From: Hyphococcus sp.
GTDB lineage: Bacteria; Pseudomonadota; Alphaproteobacteria; Caulobacterales; Parvularculaceae
Direction of reading: 5' to 3'
Length of the DNA stretch: 47,179 bases
Assembly: GCA_021776415.1 (NCBI GenBank)
Contig: JAJFFY010000069.1
Location: forward strand, 1-47,179
Position 1 is the first letter of the stretch, and every line of letters starts with the position of its first letter. The position numbers were made by a program, and so were the translations under genes. The notes beneath the pieces are model-generated. The model did not search any database and was not told the origin of the DNA. It saw nothing but the letters and a program-made list of their open reading frames with translations. Positions 34,708 to 43,520 of this stretch are shown in pieces.

Positions 34708-36594
34708 CTACTCTGCTACTCTGGGCGCCAGGCTTTCCATCGGTACAACTCCGGCAGTATCCTCCCCATCATCATCACTGCCTGTCTGAAGCCGCCACAG
34801 CGATGCATACAGCCCGTCCCGGGCAATGAGCTCAGCGTGGTTGCCGCGTTCGATAATTCCGCCATCTTCAAGCACCAAAATCAGATCAGCCGATGCAATA
34901 GTCGACAGACGATGCGCGACCGCCAGGGTCGTGCGTCCTTTTGCGGCCTCCCGCAAAGCCGCCTGAACATCTTCTTCGGTGGTGGAATCGAGCGACGATG
35001 TCGCCTCGTCCAAAATCAGAATCGGCGGGTCTGACAAAATCGCACGGGCGACGCCAACGCGTTGCTTCTCACCGCCCGACAATTTCAGCCCGCGCTCGCC
35101 CACCCTCGTGTCGAGGCCGTCCGGGAGGCTGGCGATAAAATTACCCAGCTGAGCGCGTCCCGCCGCTTGCATAATCTCGTCATCGCTGGCGCCCGGTTTG
35201 GCGTAAGCAAGGTTGAACCGCAGCGTATCATTGAACAGGACCACCTCCTGCGGCACTAGCCCGAGCGCCGTGCGAAGAGAGGCTTGCGTCACCGACTTCA
35301 CATCCTGCCCGTCGACAAGGATGCGCCCCGCCGCCGGATCGTAGAACCGGAACAACAGCTTTAAGATGGTTGACTTGCCGGCGCCGGAAGGACCGACCAC
35401 GCCGACAAAGGACCCGCCGGGTACGCAAAAAGAAACATCATTAAGGCCGCTCGAGCGCCCTTGATGAGTAAACCGCACATTTTCAAAACGGATCTCGCCG
35501 CCCTTCGGCGTGAAGGCGGGCGCATCCGGCGCATCGCTCACCGCTGATTTCATATCCATCAGGTTGAACAGCTTTTCGATATCGACCGTGCCCTGCTTAA
35601 TCTCGCGCCACGCCCAGCCGAGGATGTTGAGTGGACGGTAGATATTGACCAGCATCAAGATAATCGCGGTGACGTCGCCGACCTGCATCGAACCATTGAC
35701 GGCGCCAAATCCGGCCATCACTGCGACCACCAGAAGGCCGCCGGTCATAATCACTTCCTGCCCGCCATTCAGGACCGCCAGCGACTGCATCACTTTCACA
35801 TATTGGCGGTTATAGTCACGCGTTGCCTCATCATAGCGCCCGGCCTCGCGGTCCTCGGCGGCAAACGACTTCACGGTTTCAAAATTGGCCAGCGTATCAA
35901 GCGCAATACCGCGCAGTTGCGTATCGGTCTTGTTGAGCGCCCGGCGCTGCTGGTTTCGCCATTCCGTTACAACGATTGTAAACAGCGCATAAATTCCGAC
36001 CGTTGCGATTGCAGCCAGGGAAAATTGCACCCCGTATAGAACCGCCAACACGATCGAGGCCAACACCAGCTCCACCAGCGTCGGTCCGATATTAAACGCT
36101 AAAAACCGCAACAGATATTCCATCGCCTGCGCGCCGCGCTCGATAACCCGGTTCAAAACGCCCGACCGGCGGGTCAGGTGGAACTGGAGGTCGAGATTTT
36201 GCGCATGGGCAAAGGCTTCAACGGAGATTGTGCGCTGCGCATCTTGCGTCACCGAAGTGAAAAACGCATCGCGTATAGCCGGCAGCCCATTGGAGAGGAG
36301 CCGCGCGATCGCGAACAGGGTGAAGAACGCAACGAAAGAGAGCCCCGCCCCGGTCGCCGCCTCACTGGAAATCGAACCGCCGGCAGTCAGCTGGTTGATG
36401 CCATTGCCCATGAAAACCGGGGCGATGACCGAAAACCCCTTGGCGATAACCGTTAACCCAAAGGCAAGGCCAATGCGAAAGCGCCACTTCTTCATGGCCG
36501 GGCGAAACAGCACTGCAAACATGCGGGCGATGGAGCGCCCGAACGGGGCGGCATCACCTGTTGTCTCTAATATGTCAGCTGTATCCGGCGGCAT
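34708..36594 (-). CDS. Atm1/HMT1-type ABC exporter, fused permease and ATPase
   Basis: The 628-residue half transporter has an N-terminal six-helix ABC exporter domain (about 40-340) and a C-terminal ATPase: Walker A GPSGAGKST at 401-409, signature LSGGEKQRVGVARAIL, Walker B ILILDEATSSLD, and the H-loop AVAHRLSTI. The linker GGEIRFENVRFTHQGR and the membrane domain are like Atm1 (mitochondrial and bacterial transporters of glutathione-linked sulphur or metals). It should work as a homodimer. It is convergent with the hybrid kinase gene and divergent from the PilZ gene 100 bp away. Confidence 0.9.
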   Translation of the reverse strand: MPPDTADILETTGDAAPFGRSIARMFAVLFRPAMKKWRFRIGLAFGLTVIAKGFSVIAPVFMGNGINQLTAGGSISSEAATGAGLSFVAFFTLFAIARLLSNGLPAIRDAFFTSVTQDAQRTISVEAFAHAQNLDLQFHLTRRSGVLNRVIERGAQAMEYLLRFLAFNIGPTLVELVLASIVLAVLYGVQFSLAAIATVGIYALFTIVVTEWRNQQRRALNKTDTQLRGIALDTLANFETVKSFAAEDREAGRYDEATRDYNRQYVKVMQSLAVLNGGQEVIMTGGLLVVAVMAGFGAVNGSMQVGDVTAIILMLVNIYRPLNILGWAWREIKQGTVDIEKLFNLMDMKSAVSDAPDAPAFTPKGGEIRFENVRFTHQGRSSGLNDVSFCVPGGSFVGVVGPSGAGKSTILKLLFRFYDPAAGRILVDGQDVKSVTQASLRTALGLVPQEVVLFNDTLRFNLAYAKPGASDDEIMQAAGRAQLGNFIASLPDGLDTRVGERGLKLSGGEKQRVGVARAILSDPPILILDEATSSLDSTTEEDVQAALREAAKGRTTLAVAHRLSTIASADLILVLEDGGIIERGNHAELIARDGLYASLWRLQTGSDDDGEDTAGVVPMESLAPRVAE

Positions 36595-36694
36595 TGCGGG
36601 GAAGATGGGCCTGCGCGTAGCGAATTACCAGCCCTCAAGCGCCTATCGATTAACACTAATCGGAAATTAAGGAGTTTGCCGCAAACTGGCGCTT

Positions 36695-37153
36695 ATGGCT
36701 GATCTGTCTCATACAAGCTTTCGGCGCTCGCGCCAGGACCACAAATCAGAAGCTGAAATCGCTGTCGAGCGTGAAGCTGTCAACCGGCGCCTGGCGGGTA
36801 TCATCAACGCCAAGCCGGTCTCGGCTTCGCCTGAGTTCGCCGGCGAGGACAAACGTCGCCAACCACGCAAAACCGTTTTCAAACTGGCGCGGATATTCGT
36901 CAATAAAATCGATTCCATTCCCTGCGTGATCATCAATCTGAGCGCCGATGGCGCGCGTATCGCTATCGAAGGCGAATTCGATATGCCGCAATATATTGTC
37001 CTTAAATTCGAGGAAACCGGCATCAAGAGAAAAGCGCGGATCGCCTGGCAACACGAAAACGAATTTGGTCTGTCCTTTTTAAGACAGGAAAAGACCGAGG
37101 CTGAAAAGCCTGATAGCGACATCCACTATAAGCGCGACGGCTACTCCCTGTAA
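36695..37153 (+). CDS. PilZ domain protein (probable c-di-GMP receptor)
   Basis: The 152-residue protein is basic at the N-terminus (about 1-40, helical) and has a PilZ domain (about 50-130). The c-di-GMP-binding motifs are present: RRQPR (54-58; pattern R-x-x-x-R) and NLSADGAR (81-88; pattern D/N-x-S-x-x-G). It likely binds c-di-GMP and controls motility, polysaccharide or cell shape. It is a single gene with no diguanylate cyclase nearby in the window. Confidence 0.85.
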   Translation: MADLSHTSFRRSRQDHKSEAEIAVEREAVNRRLAGIINAKPVSASPEFAGEDKRRQPRKTVFKLARIFVNKIDSIPCVIINLSADGARIAIEGEFDMPQYIVLKFEETGIKRKARIAWQHENEFGLSFLRQEKTEAEKPDSDIHYKRDGYSL

Positions 37154-37189
37154 GCCCGCCGATCCCTCATACAGATATCAAACAGCCGC

Positions 37190-38224
37190 TTACTCACGAC
37201 CATGGTGTCGGGCGATGGTTTCCTCATCGAAGCGTAAAAAACGCGCGGCGTTGTTGTAGAAAATATCGCGCTTTTGCGCTTTGTCGAGGTCGGCCGTCTC
37301 CACAGCTGCAATGGTCGCCTCGATGATGCCCGGCCAGATCATTTGGTCCGACCCGAACATGATGCGTTTGCCCATCCCGGCCCTGACCAGACGCTCAAGG
37401 AAGGCATGAAACTCAGCGCGCGGCATGGTCACCGCTAAAACGCCGATCTCCACATAAAGCTGAGGGTATTGGCGCAACATCGCGATGGTCTTGCCGACAT
37501 GGGGGTAACCCGCATGCATCATATAAACCCGCAATCGCGGATGACGGACCAGAACATCTTCAAGCAGGAACGGATCGCCGAGAGATATCCTTGGTACGCC
37601 GCCGAACATATACGCTGACCCTGGCGGCATCGACCCGATATGAATACCGACGGGGAAGTCTTTCTCTTCGGCGAGCGCCCAGTATGGGTCAAACGCCGGC
37701 GCATTCGGTGCAAGGCCCGCATACTGGTTCGTGACTTCGCCCAGAATCTCAAACGCTCCTTGATCGAACTGATCGGCCAGCTGCTGTGTGGTGACGTCGC
37801 GATCGCGGCTCAAACTGAACTCGCGAGCGACAATAACCCGCTGCGGCGCCGCAGCCTTCCATTTCGCGGCGATATCCGGCGGCCCGCTAACGACGCCGAT
37901 AATATTTCTGCGCTCCATCACTTCAAGCGTTTCCGCCATCAGCGCTTCGTCAGAAGCCGACGCTAGCACCCACTGCTCGCAATCGGGCGCCAGATTGTAT
38001 TCTACCCACTCTTGCGGCCAGGCCTTGCTTGCACCCGGATCAAACGGTTTAAACTCTTTGTACGGCGTACAAAATGTCTGCCCCGGCGGACCATAGGACG
38101 CAACCGGTTGCGCATGCACATGGACATCAATGATTGGTTTCGGCAGGCCTTTAGCGCCCGCATCTGCAGCTGCAATCGTCAGCAACCCTGCGCCAAGCGC
38201 AGAAAAAATAGAAATCGCCCGCAT
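37190..38224 (-). CDS. Exported amidohydrolase-family protein
   Basis: The 344-residue protein starts with a signal peptide (about 1-24, ending AADAGA) and a TIM-barrel amidohydrolase 2-type domain, with metal motif DVHVH (33-37), HIGSMPPGS, MMHAGYPHVG and GSDQMIWP. I chose the ATG at 38224, preceded by AGGGGAG, over a frame start 42 bp upstream that adds a non-signal-like N-terminus. Such enzymes cleave C-N or C-C bonds in ring compounds, but the periplasmic location is unusual for this family. The substrate is unknown. It lies downstream of the HIBA dehydrogenase gene by 78 bp. Confidence 0.85.
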   Translation of the reverse strand: MRAISIFSALGAGLLTIAAADAGAKGLPKPIIDVHVHAQPVASYGPPGQTFCTPYKEFKPFDPGASKAWPQEWVEYNLAPDCEQWVLASASDEALMAETLEVMERRNIIGVVSGPPDIAAKWKAAAPQRVIVAREFSLSRDRDVTTQQLADQFDQGAFEILGEVTNQYAGLAPNAPAFDPYWALAEEKDFPVGIHIGSMPPGSAYMFGGVPRISLGDPFLLEDVLVRHPRLRVYMMHAGYPHVGKTIAMLRQYPQLYVEIGVLAVTMPRAEFHAFLERLVRAGMGKRIMFGSDQMIWPGIIEATIAAVETADLDKAQKRDIFYNNAARFLRFDEETIARHHGRE

Positions 38225-38302
38225 ATGTCTCTCCCCTTCGTGTGGGGAAGAGATTATCAGAGTCAAAAGCGAGCGTAAACCTTAAGGCGAACCGCACGCA
38301 CT

Positions 38303-39193
38303 CTACAGCTTGCCATTGATCAGCTTCATCACGCCGGAAAAGTCGAGACCGTCTTTGCCTGCCGATTCCATCAGTGCAAAGAGCGCTTCGGCCTGCGCGC
38401 CAAGCGGGGTTGCCGCTTTTGCTTTATGGGCGGCTTCTTGCGCGAGGCGCATGTCTTTCAACATCATCGCCGCGGCAAAGCCTGGTTGATAATCGCGGTT
38501 CGACGGCGCGGCGGGAACCGGCCCCGGCGCCGGGCAATAGCTGGTCATCGACCAGGACTGACCGGAGGCGGTTGACGAAATATCGAAAAATGTTTGCGCG
38601 TCGAGGCCAAGTTTCTCGGCGAGGTTGAATGCCTCGCAGGTGCCGATCATAGTGATGCCGAGCAGCATGTTATTGCAAATCTTGGCGACCTGACCATTGC
38701 CGGCGGCGCCGGCGTGGAAAATGTTCTTGCCCATGGCACTGAGCACCGGCTTGGCGCGCTCATAGGCTTCGTGCTCGCCGCCGGCCATAAAGGTAAGCGT
38801 GCCGGCGCTTGCGGCGGCGACGCCGCCGGAGACCGGCGCATCGACCATGGCGAAGCCTTTGTCGCCCGCAGCAGCCGCGACAGCGCGCGCTGAATCGACA
38901 TCGATGGTGGAGCTATCAATAAACAAGGCGCCGTCTTTGGCGTTGGCGATGACGCCGTAAGCTTCGGTATAAACCGAGCGCACATGCGCGCCGGCGGGCA
39001 GCATTGTCACCACCACATCGGCATCCTTCACCGCATCAGCCACGGTCTCGCCACGCTGACACCCGGCCTCAACCGCGCGGTCGACCGCGCCAATGGAAAG
39101 GTCCGTCGCCGTCACCTCATGGCCCGCTTTAGCTAGGTTTGCAGCCATCGGCCCGCCCATATTGCCAAGGCCGATAAATCCGATTTTTGTCAT
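38303..39193 (-). CDS. mmsB: 3-hydroxyisobutyrate dehydrogenase
   Basis: The 296-residue enzyme oxidises 3-hydroxyisobutyrate to methylmalonate semialdehyde in valine catabolism. It has the NAD motif GFIGLGNMGGPMAANLAKAGH, the substrate region DAPVSGGVAAASAGTLTFMAGG split over a short loop, and catalytic Lys171 in GNGQVAKICNNML. I chose the ATG at 39193 because it starts directly at the Rossmann strand. A frame start 48 bp upstream is longer and runs into FetB. Only one base separates it from the FetB stop, so translation is coupled. The other valine genes lie upstream at 40210 and 42325. Confidence 0.93.
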   Translation of the reverse strand: MTKIGFIGLGNMGGPMAANLAKAGHEVTATDLSIGAVDRAVEAGCQRGETVADAVKDADVVVTMLPAGAHVRSVYTEAYGVIANAKDGALFIDSSTIDVDSARAVAAAAGDKGFAMVDAPVSGGVAAASAGTLTFMAGGEHEAYERAKPVLSAMGKNIFHAGAAGNGQVAKICNNMLLGITMIGTCEAFNLAEKLGLDAQTFFDISSTASGQSWSMTSYCPAPGPVPAAPSNRDYQPGFAAAMMLKDMRLAQEAAHKAKAATPLGAQAEALFALMESAGKDGLDFSGVMKLINGKL

Positions 39194-39194
39194 T

Positions 39195-39929
39195 TTAATT
39201 CTCCCGAAGCGGCGCAATCGCTTCTCTGAATGCTGCCGCATTTCGCGTCAAATAAATAAAACACGCCGTCGAAAGACCTGTAGCCCCGAAAATCATGCAC
39301 ATCACCATGATCTGATAGCGCGCAGCGATGAGCGGCGATACCCCGGACAGGATCTGCCCGGTCATCATCCCCGGCAGAGACACCAGCCCGACGGCAAACA
39401 GCGAGTTGATGATCGGGATCATCGCCGCCTGAAACGCGGTCCGTCGCGCCGCATCAATCGCGACGCCATTGCCAAGCTCGGCGCTCAACCGCTCCGCAGC
39501 GAGCGATATGCTGGTCATGGAGCTGGCGAAAATCATGCCCGCCAGCGGTATGATCATATTCGGCGCATACCATGGATCAAGCGCCAGCACGCCCTGGGAT
39601 ACAAATAACAGGGTAACGCCGCCGCCGGTAAGAATGGAGATGAAGGACGCGGAAAAAAGCTGACGCTTGCCGGTTTTGATGGTGTTCAGCGCGATCCAGC
39701 TGGCGGCGACGATCATGACCGCCAAAATCGCTGTAATGACGAGCGCTGAGCCGGACGCGAAAATATAAACCAGCGCATAACCGATCATCAGCAGTTGAAC
39801 AAACATCCGCAAAAACGCATAGAGCGCCTTTTGATGGCCGGCCCGAAACCGCCACATCAACACAATCACCGCCGCCGCCGGGATAAAAGCGAAGGCCAGA
39901 CGCGCGAGCGGGATCGGTTCAATGTTCAT
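39195..39929 (-). CDS. fetB: FetB/UPF0014-family ABC permease (iron or metal export)
   Basis: The 244-residue protein has about seven transmembrane helices and the UPF0014/FetB pattern: SMTSISLAAERLSAELGN, AFQAAMIPIINSLFAVGLVSLPGMMTGQILSGVSPLIAARYQIMVM spread over two helices. In E. coli FetB works with the ATPase FetA to export iron under oxidative stress. No FetA-like ATPase lies beside it here, so the partner must be elsewhere or the gene is alone. It is 1 bp before mmsB, an unusual neighbour for it. Confidence 0.85.
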   Translation of the reverse strand: MNIEPIPLARLAFAFIPAAAVIVLMWRFRAGHQKALYAFLRMFVQLLMIGYALVYIFASGSALVITAILAVMIVAASWIALNTIKTGKRQLFSASFISILTGGGVTLLFVSQGVLALDPWYAPNMIIPLAGMIFASSMTSISLAAERLSAELGNGVAIDAARRTAFQAAMIPIINSLFAVGLVSLPGMMTGQILSGVSPLIAARYQIMVMCMIFGATGLSTACFIYLTRNAAAFREAIAPLREN

Positions 39930-40054
39930 GCAGTTTGTTTAGTTGTTTTGCCGGGCATAGCCAAGCATCGCACAAATTTCCGTCTTCAGTATGCTCATGT
40001 TCTTGAGACCGGCAATCTGGGTTTGTTATGTTGAATTCTACCGATGCGCCTGTG

Positions 40055-40200
40055 TCAGATCCTTCGCGACGGTCCTTCGGACCTCCTCAGGATGAGGTTG
40101 TGTGTTGTCGTTATTATTTCTACTTAAATCCAAAATCCAACTTCATCCTGAGGAGCTGATCGCAATTGCCAAATTGCAATCAGCGTCGCGAAGGATCTGA
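40055..40200. repeat. Large composite palindrome with internal hairpins
   Basis: TCAGATCCTTCGCGACG (40055-40071) is the perfect reverse complement of 40184-40200. Inside, CTCCTCAGGATGA (40083-40095) is the perfect reverse complement of 40143-40155. Between these arms each side carries its own hairpin: GGTCC-TTC-GGACC at 40071-40083 and CTGATcGCAATT / AATTGCaATCAG at 40156-40183. The different side hairpins show that the element is not a simple palindrome. It resembles dispersed alphaproteobacterial intergenic palindromes, and no transposase is near. It lies between FetB and the HIBYL-CoA hydrolase stop. Confidence 0.85.
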
Positions 40201-40209
40201 TACAAGTGC

Positions 40210-41268
40210 CTAGGGCAGCACCAGCTCCGCCTCGCCAAGCCCCTCAAAATAGCCCGCAATCTCGTCATCTTTCAGCGCCGCCAGGCTTGCCGGCTTCCAT
40301 TTCGGCTCGCGGTCCTTGTCCAAAATCTGCGCGCGCACGCCTTCAAAAAAGTCTTTGCCTTGCATGACGCGGCAGACCATGCGGAATTCCATTTTCATCG
40401 TGTCGTCAAAGTCGAGCCTGTGGCCGCGCTTCATCTGCTCAAAAGTCAGCGCCATCGATGTCGGCGACATCCTCGATAAAATTTTGAGCGTTGCCGTTGC
40501 AAACTCACTGTCGCCGGCTTCAAGCCTCGCCATCAGGCTGGCCAGCGTTTCATGGCCGACAAAAAGCCGCGCGACATCGCCGCGCAAATCATTGATCCCG
40601 GCATGACCCGGATCGCCGGCGTAGATATCGAGCACTGTCTCGATGTCGGCATGGGCATGATCGCCGAGCGGCACATCCAGCAACGCTACTTCAAGCTCTG
40701 AATATTTGTCCGCCGGGGCGTAGTGGGTGGCGATGCCCGCCGCCATGCAGTCAGCCGCCTTGGCCCGCGCGCCGGTCAGCGCATAGTAAAGTCCCAGCCC
40801 GTCATGCAGGCGCGGCATAAAGTGCCCGCCGCCGACATCGGGGAAGAGGCCAATCCCGGTCTCCGGCATGGCGAACAATGTCGCATCTCCCGCCACGCGA
40901 AAATCTCCGTGCACGGATATGCCAACGCCGCCGCCCATGACAATACCGTCGATCAGCGCCACATAAGGCTTTGGATAGTGGTAGATGAGCGAATTGTTGC
41001 GGTATTCCTCGCGGAAAAACTCCGACGCGTGCGCCGGGTCGGCCTTCGCTGCGTCATGCAGCCAGCGGATGTCGCCGCCGGCGCAAAAGGCGCGCTCGCC
41101 CGCGCCCTTGACCAGCACCGCTTTGACCGTGTTGTCGCCCGCCCATGTGATCAGTTGCGCACGCATCGCCTTGACCATGTCCCAGGTCAGAGCATTCAGC
41201 GCCTTTTCGCGATTGAGCGTGATAACGCCCCAGTCTCCGGTTTTTTCAAAAAGGATATCACTCGTCAT
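40210..41268 (-). CDS. 3-hydroxyisobutyryl-CoA hydrolase (enoyl-CoA hydratase/isomerase superfamily)
   Basis: The 352-residue enzyme releases 3-hydroxyisobutyrate from its CoA ester in valine breakdown. Crotonase motifs are VLVKGAGERAFCAGGDIRWL and GIVMGGGVGISVHGDFRVA, then the HIBYL-CoA hydrolase signature FAMPETGIGLFPDVGGGHF with Glu136 and Asp144. The C-terminus (SMALTFEQMKRG, EFRMVCRVMQGKDFFEGVRAQ, DKDREPKW) is diagnostic against enoyl-CoA hydratase. Its start overlaps the stop of the small membrane protein gene by 11 bp. A fragment like its own first 15 residues lies at 41527-41592. Confidence 0.93.
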   Translation of the reverse strand: MTSDILFEKTGDWGVITLNREKALNALTWDMVKAMRAQLITWAGDNTVKAVLVKGAGERAFCAGGDIRWLHDAAKADPAHASEFFREEYRNNSLIYHYPKPYVALIDGIVMGGGVGISVHGDFRVAGDATLFAMPETGIGLFPDVGGGHFMPRLHDGLGLYYALTGARAKAADCMAAGIATHYAPADKYSELEVALLDVPLGDHAHADIETVLDIYAGDPGHAGINDLRGDVARLFVGHETLASLMARLEAGDSEFATATLKILSRMSPTSMALTFEQMKRGHRLDFDDTMKMEFRMVCRVMQGKDFFEGVRAQILDKDREPKWKPASLAALKDDEIAGYFEGLGEAELVLP

Positions 41269-41530
41269 TTTTGGATTTTTTCCCTAATAGCCCAACGAGG
41301 TAAAGAATGGCGATCACGATAATGAATACGCCGCCATAGAGGTATCCGGCAAGCTGCGGAATCTCACCGGAATTAATGTAATGAAGAATTTTTGCGATAG
41401 AAGATAATGGCGTCGGCCCATATAACTCGCGCTCAATTTCGCTAGCTAAGGTGATGAAAGCCCCCAAATATGAGTAGGCGATCAGCCCCGCGCCGACAAG
41501 AAACATCAATATGGAAAGAAGAATTCTCAT
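41258..41530 (-). CDS. Small two-helix membrane protein of unknown function
   Basis: The 90-residue protein has two hydrophobic segments (about 2-29 and 60-83) around a polar loop with ELYGPTPLSSIAKILHYINSG. No family is recognised. Its ATG overlaps the stop of the short frame at 41527-41592 (ATGA), where AGGA acts as a ribosome binding site, and its end overlaps the HIBYL-CoA hydrolase start by 11 bp. So it is tightly coupled inside a chain of valine-degradation genes, though its own job is unknown. It may be a late insertion between DUF1330 and the hydrolase. Confidence 0.7.
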   Translation of the reverse strand: MRILLSILMFLVGAGLIAYSYLGAFITLASEIERELYGPTPLSSIAKILHYINSGEIPQLAGYLYGGVFIIVIAILYLVGLLGKKSKNDE

Positions 41531-41592
41531 AATTCCTGGCTAAGCATCACGCCCCCGTCGCCGGTTTGTTCAAACTTGATGTCGTCGGTCAT
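41527..41592 (-). pseudogene. Severed 5' end of a HIBYL-CoA hydrolase-like gene (21 codons)
   Basis: The frame reads M-T-D-D-I-K-F-E-Q-T-G-D-G-G-V-M-L-S-Q-E-L then TGA. In the first 15 positions 11 match the HIBYL-CoA hydrolase start at 41268 (MTSDILFEKTGDWGV), and 35 of 48 bases match. Its ATG overlaps the DUF1330 stop as ATGA, with GGAGG upstream, and its TGA overlaps the ATG of the 90-residue protein. It is best seen as the remnant of a second crotonase-type gene or of a duplicated hydrolase start. Whether the peptide is made is unknown. Confidence 0.65.
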
Positions 41593-41891
41593 TGCGCCTC
41601 CACACCCTCAACCACGATGATCTCCGCCTCGCCGAAGCCTTTGCGTAAATCAGCAGCTGCCTGATATTCCGGCGAGTAATAGCAATCGAGCGCTTGTTGG
41701 TAGCTCTCAAATTCGATCACGACATGGCGCTCGCGCACTTCGCCTTCAACGGCTTTACTCTGCCCGCCTCGCACAATAAACCGCGCTCCATATTTTTGGA
41801 AAGCTTCAGCATTCGCCGCCTGGTATTCCGGGTATCGCTCCGGATTGGTGACGGTGACATGTCCGATCCAATAGCCTTTTGCTGCGCTCAT
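41589..41891 (-). CDS. DUF1330 domain protein
   Basis: The 100-residue protein has the dimeric alpha-beta (ferredoxin-like) fold pattern of DUF1330: GYWIGHVTVTNPERYPEYQAANAEAF, then FIVRGGQSKAVEGEVRERHVVIEF and CYYSPEYQAAADLRKGF. These proteins are thought to be small enzymes or binding proteins, but their function is not established. Its stop overlaps the start of the short frame at 41527-41592. AGGGACG serves as a ribosome binding site. It stands in a row with valine-degradation genes. Confidence 0.88.
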   Translation of the reverse strand: MSAAKGYWIGHVTVTNPERYPEYQAANAEAFQKYGARFIVRGGQSKAVEGEVRERHVVIEFESYQQALDCYYSPEYQAAADLRKGFGEAEIIVVEGVEAQ

Positions 41892-41929
41892 TTTTGCGTC
41901 CCTTAGTTTTAGTTAGAGGCTGTCGGGCA

Positions 41930-42307
41930 TCACTCTTCCGGCTCTTTGCCTTCTCCAATCAAAACGATGCGCTTAGCAACGATCGTTTTGGAATCTTCTT
42001 TGTCCTTCGGCTTTCCATAAACGCCATGATGCCGGCCCAGCGCCCATATATATTCGTCTAGATATTCACCTTCTTCAATATTCACATATTGGGTTTTCTT
42101 GCCGAATTCGAGCTGATACTCGGCGCCGTCATCGGTCTCCAAAAAGAACAGCGTCTCCCCATTAAACGCCTGCATGATGCTAAGCTTGCCATAATAATCA
42201 AAATCTGTGTCATCAAACTTTTTGCCGCAAGAGGTTAGCAATAGCAGCATAGAAATTCCGGCGAACGCAAACAGGACGGGTCGCATGTTTGGTAATGTCG
42301 CGGTCAT
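41930..42307 (-). CDS. Small lipoprotein of unknown function
   Basis: The 125-residue protein has an N-terminal hydrophobic segment ending in the lipobox LLTSC (Cys27), so it is a lipoprotein. The mature part is acidic and Tyr-rich and ends in KEPEE. A second ATG at 42286 (residue 8) is possible, but the first is preceded by GGGAAGAGAG. No family is recognised. It lies 17 bp after the acyl-CoA dehydrogenase stop and 38 bp before DUF1330, in the same operon-like run. Confidence 0.75.
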   Translation of the reverse strand: MTATLPNMRPVLFAFAGISMLLLLTSCGKKFDDTDFDYYGKLSIMQAFNGETLFFLETDDGAEYQLEFGKKTQYVNIEEGEYLDEYIWALGRHHGVYGKPKDKEDSKTIVAKRIVLIGEGKEPEE

Positions 42308-42324
42308 ACTCTCTCTTCCCTGAT

Positions 42325-43473
42325 CTACGCCTGATACTCCTTCAACAAATCCCGCGCGACGATCACGCGCATGATTTCATTGGTTCCTTCCAGGATCTGG
42401 TGCACACGCACATCGCGCAGCATCCGCTCCAGAGGATAGTCCTTCAAATATCCGTAGCCGCCGTGAATTTGCAGCGCGTCATTGACGACGTTAAAGCCGG
42501 TGTCCGTAACCAAGCGTTTGGCCATGGCGCAGAACCTTGTCGCGTCGGGGGTTTTATTGTCGAGCTTCCACGCCGCCTGATAAAGCATCACCCGCGCGGC
42601 CTCCAACTCGGTCGCCATATCAGCGAGCTTGAATTGCAGCGCTTGTTGCTGGTTGAGGCGTTTGCCAAAGGCTTGGCGTTCATTGGCATAATCGAGCCCC
42701 GCTTTCAGCGCCGCACTCGCCGTGCCGAGGGAGCAGGCGGCGATGTTCAAGCGCCCGCCATCGAGCCCCATCATCGCGAATTTAAACCCCTCGCCTTCCG
42801 CGCCGACGCGGTTGGCGACCGGTATGCGGCAATCTTCGAAATTGACGATGGCTGTGGGTTGTGAGTTCCAGCCCATCTTGCGTTCCTGCGCGCCAAACGA
42901 AAGTCCGGGCGTATCTTTCTCAACCAGCACGGTTGAAATTCCCTTGGGTCCGTCCCCGCCGGTGCGCACCATGACTACATAGAGGTCAGATACGCCGGCG
43001 CCAGAGATGAACGCTTTTGAGCCGTTCAACACATATTCGTCGCCATCGCGCACGGCCTTGGTTTTCAGCGCCGCCGCATCAGAGCCCGAGCCCGGTTCGG
43101 TCAGGCAATAGCTGGCGAAGTGCGCCATGGAGGTCAGCTTGGGCAGGAAGTCTGTGCGCTGATCCGCACTACCGAACCGGTCGATCATCCACGAGCACAT
43201 ATTGTGGATCGAAAGGTAAGCCGCCGTCGAAGTGCAGCCGGCCGAGAGCGCCTCGAAGATCAGCGCTGCATCGAGCCGTCCCAGGCCCGAGCCGCCGACA
43301 TCGTCGCGTGTGTAAATTCCCGCAAGGCCGAGCGCCGCCGTCTTCCTGATAACATCGACCGGGAAATGTTTTTTCTCGTCCCATTCGGCCGCGTGGGGCG
43401 CCAGCTCATCGCTCGCGAAACGCCGCGCCATCTCCTGAATGGCTTCTTGTTCATCCGTTAGTGCGAAATCCAT
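42325..43473 (-). CDS. Acyl-CoA dehydrogenase, isobutyryl-CoA dehydrogenase type
   Basis: The 382-residue flavoenzyme is likely the isobutyryl-CoA dehydrogenase (ACAD8-like) of valine catabolism, given the HIBYL-CoA hydrolase and HIBA dehydrogenase genes nearby. Motifs include [39 protein letters not shown], and the catalytic Glu362 in [20 protein letters not shown] chose the ATG at 43473, which starts with [13 protein letters not shown] and has AAAGGG upstream. A frame start 24 bp earlier adds eight residues. The exact substrate is inferred from neighbours. Confidence 0.92.
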   Translation of the reverse strand: MDFALTDEQEAIQEMARRFASDELAPHAAEWDEKKHFPVDVIRKTAALGLAGIYTRDDVGGSGLGRLDAALIFEALSAGCTSTAAYLSIHNMCSWMIDRFGSADQRTDFLPKLTSMAHFASYCLTEPGSGSDAAALKTKAVRDGDEYVLNGSKAFISGAGVSDLYVVMVRTGGDGPKGISTVLVEKDTPGLSFGAQERKMGWNSQPTAIVNFEDCRIPVANRVGAEGEGFKFAMMGLDGGRLNIAACSLGTASAALKAGLDYANERQAFGKRLNQQQALQFKLADMATELEAARVMLYQAAWKLDNKTPDATRFCAMAKRLVTDTGFNVVNDALQIHGGYGYLKDYPLERMLRDVRVHQILEGTNEIMRVIVARDLLKEYQA

Positions 43474-43520
43474 GCTTACCCTTTCAATCAGCGCCACGCG
43501 GCGAAACGCACCACATCCTA

